Source of the DNA: Xanthobacteraceae bacterium
GTDB lineage: Bacteria; Pseudomonadota; Alphaproteobacteria; Rhizobiales; Xanthobacteraceae
NCBI GenBank assembly: GCA_025929595.1
Contig: JAICQA010000149.1
Location: 1 to 6,803 of the forward strand
Length of the DNA stretch: 6,803 nucleotides
Reading direction: 5' to 3'
Shown here: piece by piece, positions 5,260-6,803 of the stretch
Position numbering within the stretch: the first letter of the stretch is position 1
Layout of the letters: every line of letters starts with the position of its first letter
The notes under the pieces: generated by a model
Told to the model about the DNA's origin: nothing
The model's input: only the letters and a program-made list of their open reading frames with translations
The model's database searches: none
Position numbers and translations under genes: made by a program

Positions 5260-6803
5260 CAGCCACCGATCAATCGCGGGAATGCGTGAACGAGAAACAG
5301 GCCGAACAATCCCTGTCCGACCGTGTAGGCGATCAGGAGCTCGGTGTTCTCCAGCGACAGGCGCCGCTCGGCGTCGAGCTGCCCGGTGAAGTAACGCGCG
5401 ATCGCAAACAGCGCCATGACAACAATCGCGAATACCAACTGCGCATTCAGCACGCTGCCCATATAGACCATCGCCGCATAGGCGTTGTCGGCCGGCCGCA
5501 GGCCGGTATTCCAATGGCCGACGATCTCGATGGCGACGGCGGCGGCGAGGGCGCTCGCACTGACGAACAGAAGAAGCGCGACCCAGAGATTTTGTTTGCC
5601 CGGGCGCGGGAGCAGCCGGTCGGCGAGATAGATCGTGGCGATGCTGACGAGCATGAGAATTGCGGATGCCGCAGGCCAGGCGGGTGCGGGCGGTCCGGAC
5701 GAGCCGGCAGGTGCCCAGACCCCGGGCGAGACAGTCCACAGGTAGAGATAGGAAAAGACGTAGGCGAGATAGAGCGAGCCCGCGACCAGCATCAGCACGA
5801 CCATCGCCCACCAAGAGTGCGACGCCGGCCCGGTCATGTAAGTCGGAATCCGATATCCGCCGCCGATATCGACCGAGCCGCGCGCGGGTCCCGGATCGAG
5901 TTGCCACACCCACGCGATGCAGGCGGCGATCGCGATGACGCCGCCGATGATCGCGGGAATGACGATCTTGACCGTGAGCAGCAGGAAGAAGGCGGCAGTG
6001 CCGACAGCGGCAATGAAATGCGTCCAGCTCGGCCCCGGCATCTGAATGATGTATTGCGGCCTGGCTTCGATCGGCGACGTGACAATTGTCTCGCGTCCGC
6101 CGGTGGGCGCGCCCGGCAGGTAGTAACGGCCGGCCTCGACGTCCTCGGACAGGTTCGGCTGATCCCACAGCGGCTCGCGGCTGGTGACATGCGGGATGCT
6201 GCGCGTCGCGTAGACGTCGTTCGGGAGCCATTCGAGCGTGCCGGCGCCCCACGGGTTGTGCGGCTTCTCACCGCTCGTGCGGAAGCGCAGGAAGAGATCG
6301 AGAACGAAGAGCGCGACGCCGGCGGCGAAAATGAACGCGCCTACCGTCGAGATCATGTTGAGCGTGCCCCAGCCCATCTCCTCGGGATAGGTCCACACGC
6401 GACGCGGCATGCCCATGAGCCCGGAAACGTGCATCGGGAAGAACGCGAGGTTGAAGCCCCCGAACATCAGCCAGAACACCCAGCGGCCGAGGCGCTCGGA
6501 GAGCATGTTGCGGCTCGCAATCGGGGCCCAGTAGTAGAAGGTCGCGAACAGCGGGAAGACCATCCCGCCGATCAGCACGTAGTGGAAATGCGCGACGATG
6601 AAGTAGGTGTCGTGCACCTGCCAGTCGAACGGCACCACAGCGACCATGACGCCGGTCAGACCGCCGAGCACAAAGATGAACAGAAAGCCGAGCACGAACA
6701 GCGACGGCGTGTTGATCTGAAATTTTTTTCCCGCGGCGATGGTTGCGATCCAGGCAAATACCTGCATGCCCGACGGAATGGCGACGGCCATGCTCGCTGC
6801 CGA
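5259..6803 (-). CDS. ctaD: Cytochrome c oxidase subunit I fused to a subunit III-like domain (N-terminus outside the window)
   Basis: The last 514 codons of a haem-copper oxidase catalytic subunit are present; the start lies past the right edge. The enzyme reduces oxygen at the inner membrane and pumps protons. Counting from the first visible residue, HDTY (64-67) is the Mg-site region, His72 and His74 in VAHFHYV are the haem a3 and haem a ligands, and MPRR (132-135) holds the arginine pair for the haem propionates. NPWGAGTLEW (183-192) ends the subunit I domain. A linker with SREPLWD and ETIVTS leads to two helices (about 261-300), and then a subunit III-like domain runs from about 328 to 514. 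This I-III fusion is known from caa3-type oxidases in rhizobia and Thermus. The helices with the CuB ligands and the D- and K-channel residues are not visible, so the proton-pathway type cannot be judged. Its stop overlaps the next gene by one base. Confidence 0.95.
   Translation of the reverse strand, partial: SAASMAVAIPSGMQVFAWIATIAAGKKFQINTPSLFVLGFLFIFVLGGLTGVMVAVVPFDWQVHDTYFIVAHFHYVLIGGMVFPLFATFYYWAPIASRNMLSERLGRWVFWLMFGGFNLAFFPMHVSGLMGMPRRVWTYPEEMGWGTLNMISTVGAFIFAAGVALFVLDLFLRFRTSGEKPHNPWGAGTLEWLPNDVYATRSIPHVTSREPLWDQPNLSEDVEAGRYYLPGAPTGGRETIVTSPIEARPQYIIQMPGPSWTHFIAAVGTAAFFLLLTVKIVIPAIIGGVIAIAACIAWVWQLDPGPARGSVDIGGGYRIPTYMTGPASHSWWAMVVLMLVAGSLYLAYVFSYLYLWTVSPGVWAPAGSSGPPAPAWPAASAILMLVSIATIYLADRLLPRPGKQNLWVALLLFVSASALAAAVAIEIVGHWNTGLRPADNAYAAMVYMGSVLNAQLVFAIVVMALFAIARYFTGQLDAERRLSLENTELLIAYTVGQGLFGLFLVHAFPRLIGG

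Noticed and set aside
1..6803. Signs of a mobile element, CRISPR array or defence system
   Set aside because: There are no spaced direct repeats, transposase or integrase motifs, and no defence-gene domains; base composition is even apart from the operator island.

Overview
The window is a GC-rich stretch with tight, overlapping genes, typical of Alphaproteobacteria. A Bradyrhizobium/Rhodopseudomonas-like member of the Hyphomicrobiales is the best guess. Three things point there: a fused subunit I-III cytochrome c oxidase, a Tat-exported binding protein of the HAAT transporter family, and an intergenic palindrome built around CCAGACTGG, of a kind I recall as dispersed in that order. The assignment is an inference, because no rRNA or other marker gene is present.

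Region 1 (1-4159, minus strand) is a branched-chain amino acid-type (HAAT) ABC transporter operon. Read in the direction of transcription the order is substrate-binding protein, livH, livM, livG, livF. The four downstream genes are packed as tightly as possible: ATGA and GTGA stop/start overlaps at livH/livM and livG/livF, and one base between livM and livG. livF runs off the left edge. The binding-protein gene is set apart from livH by about 170 bp holding a strong hairpin just after its stop codon and then a 61-bp palindrome. This layout would let the binding protein be made in excess over the membrane complex.

Region 2 (4160-4340) is the divergent control region. It contains an AT-rich island (12 of 43 bases G/C at 4271-4313) that forms a 39-bp imperfect palindrome with a second, overlapping 20-bp palindrome. 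Plausible promoters for both directions lie inside it.

Region 3 (4341-4859, plus strand) is a MarR-family regulator, very likely the local regulator of the transporter and of itself. MarR control of a HAAT transporter suggests, but does not prove, an aromatic or other organic acid as the substrate.

Region 4 (4861-6803, minus strand) is the 3' end of a respiratory operon. It holds a haem-copper oxidase subunit I fused to a subunit III-like domain (N-terminus beyond the right edge), followed with a 1-nt overlap by a 132-residue three-helix membrane protein of unknown function. It meets the marR gene tail to tail with one base between the stop codons.

No tRNA, rRNA, CRISPR array, insertion sequence or integrase is visible, and no stretch over 300 bases lacks a gene. 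I did not find a wholly new system. The points most worth following are the divergent operator, the non-canonical signature motif of LivG, the binding-protein/livH spacer, and the unidentified oxidase-linked membrane protein.
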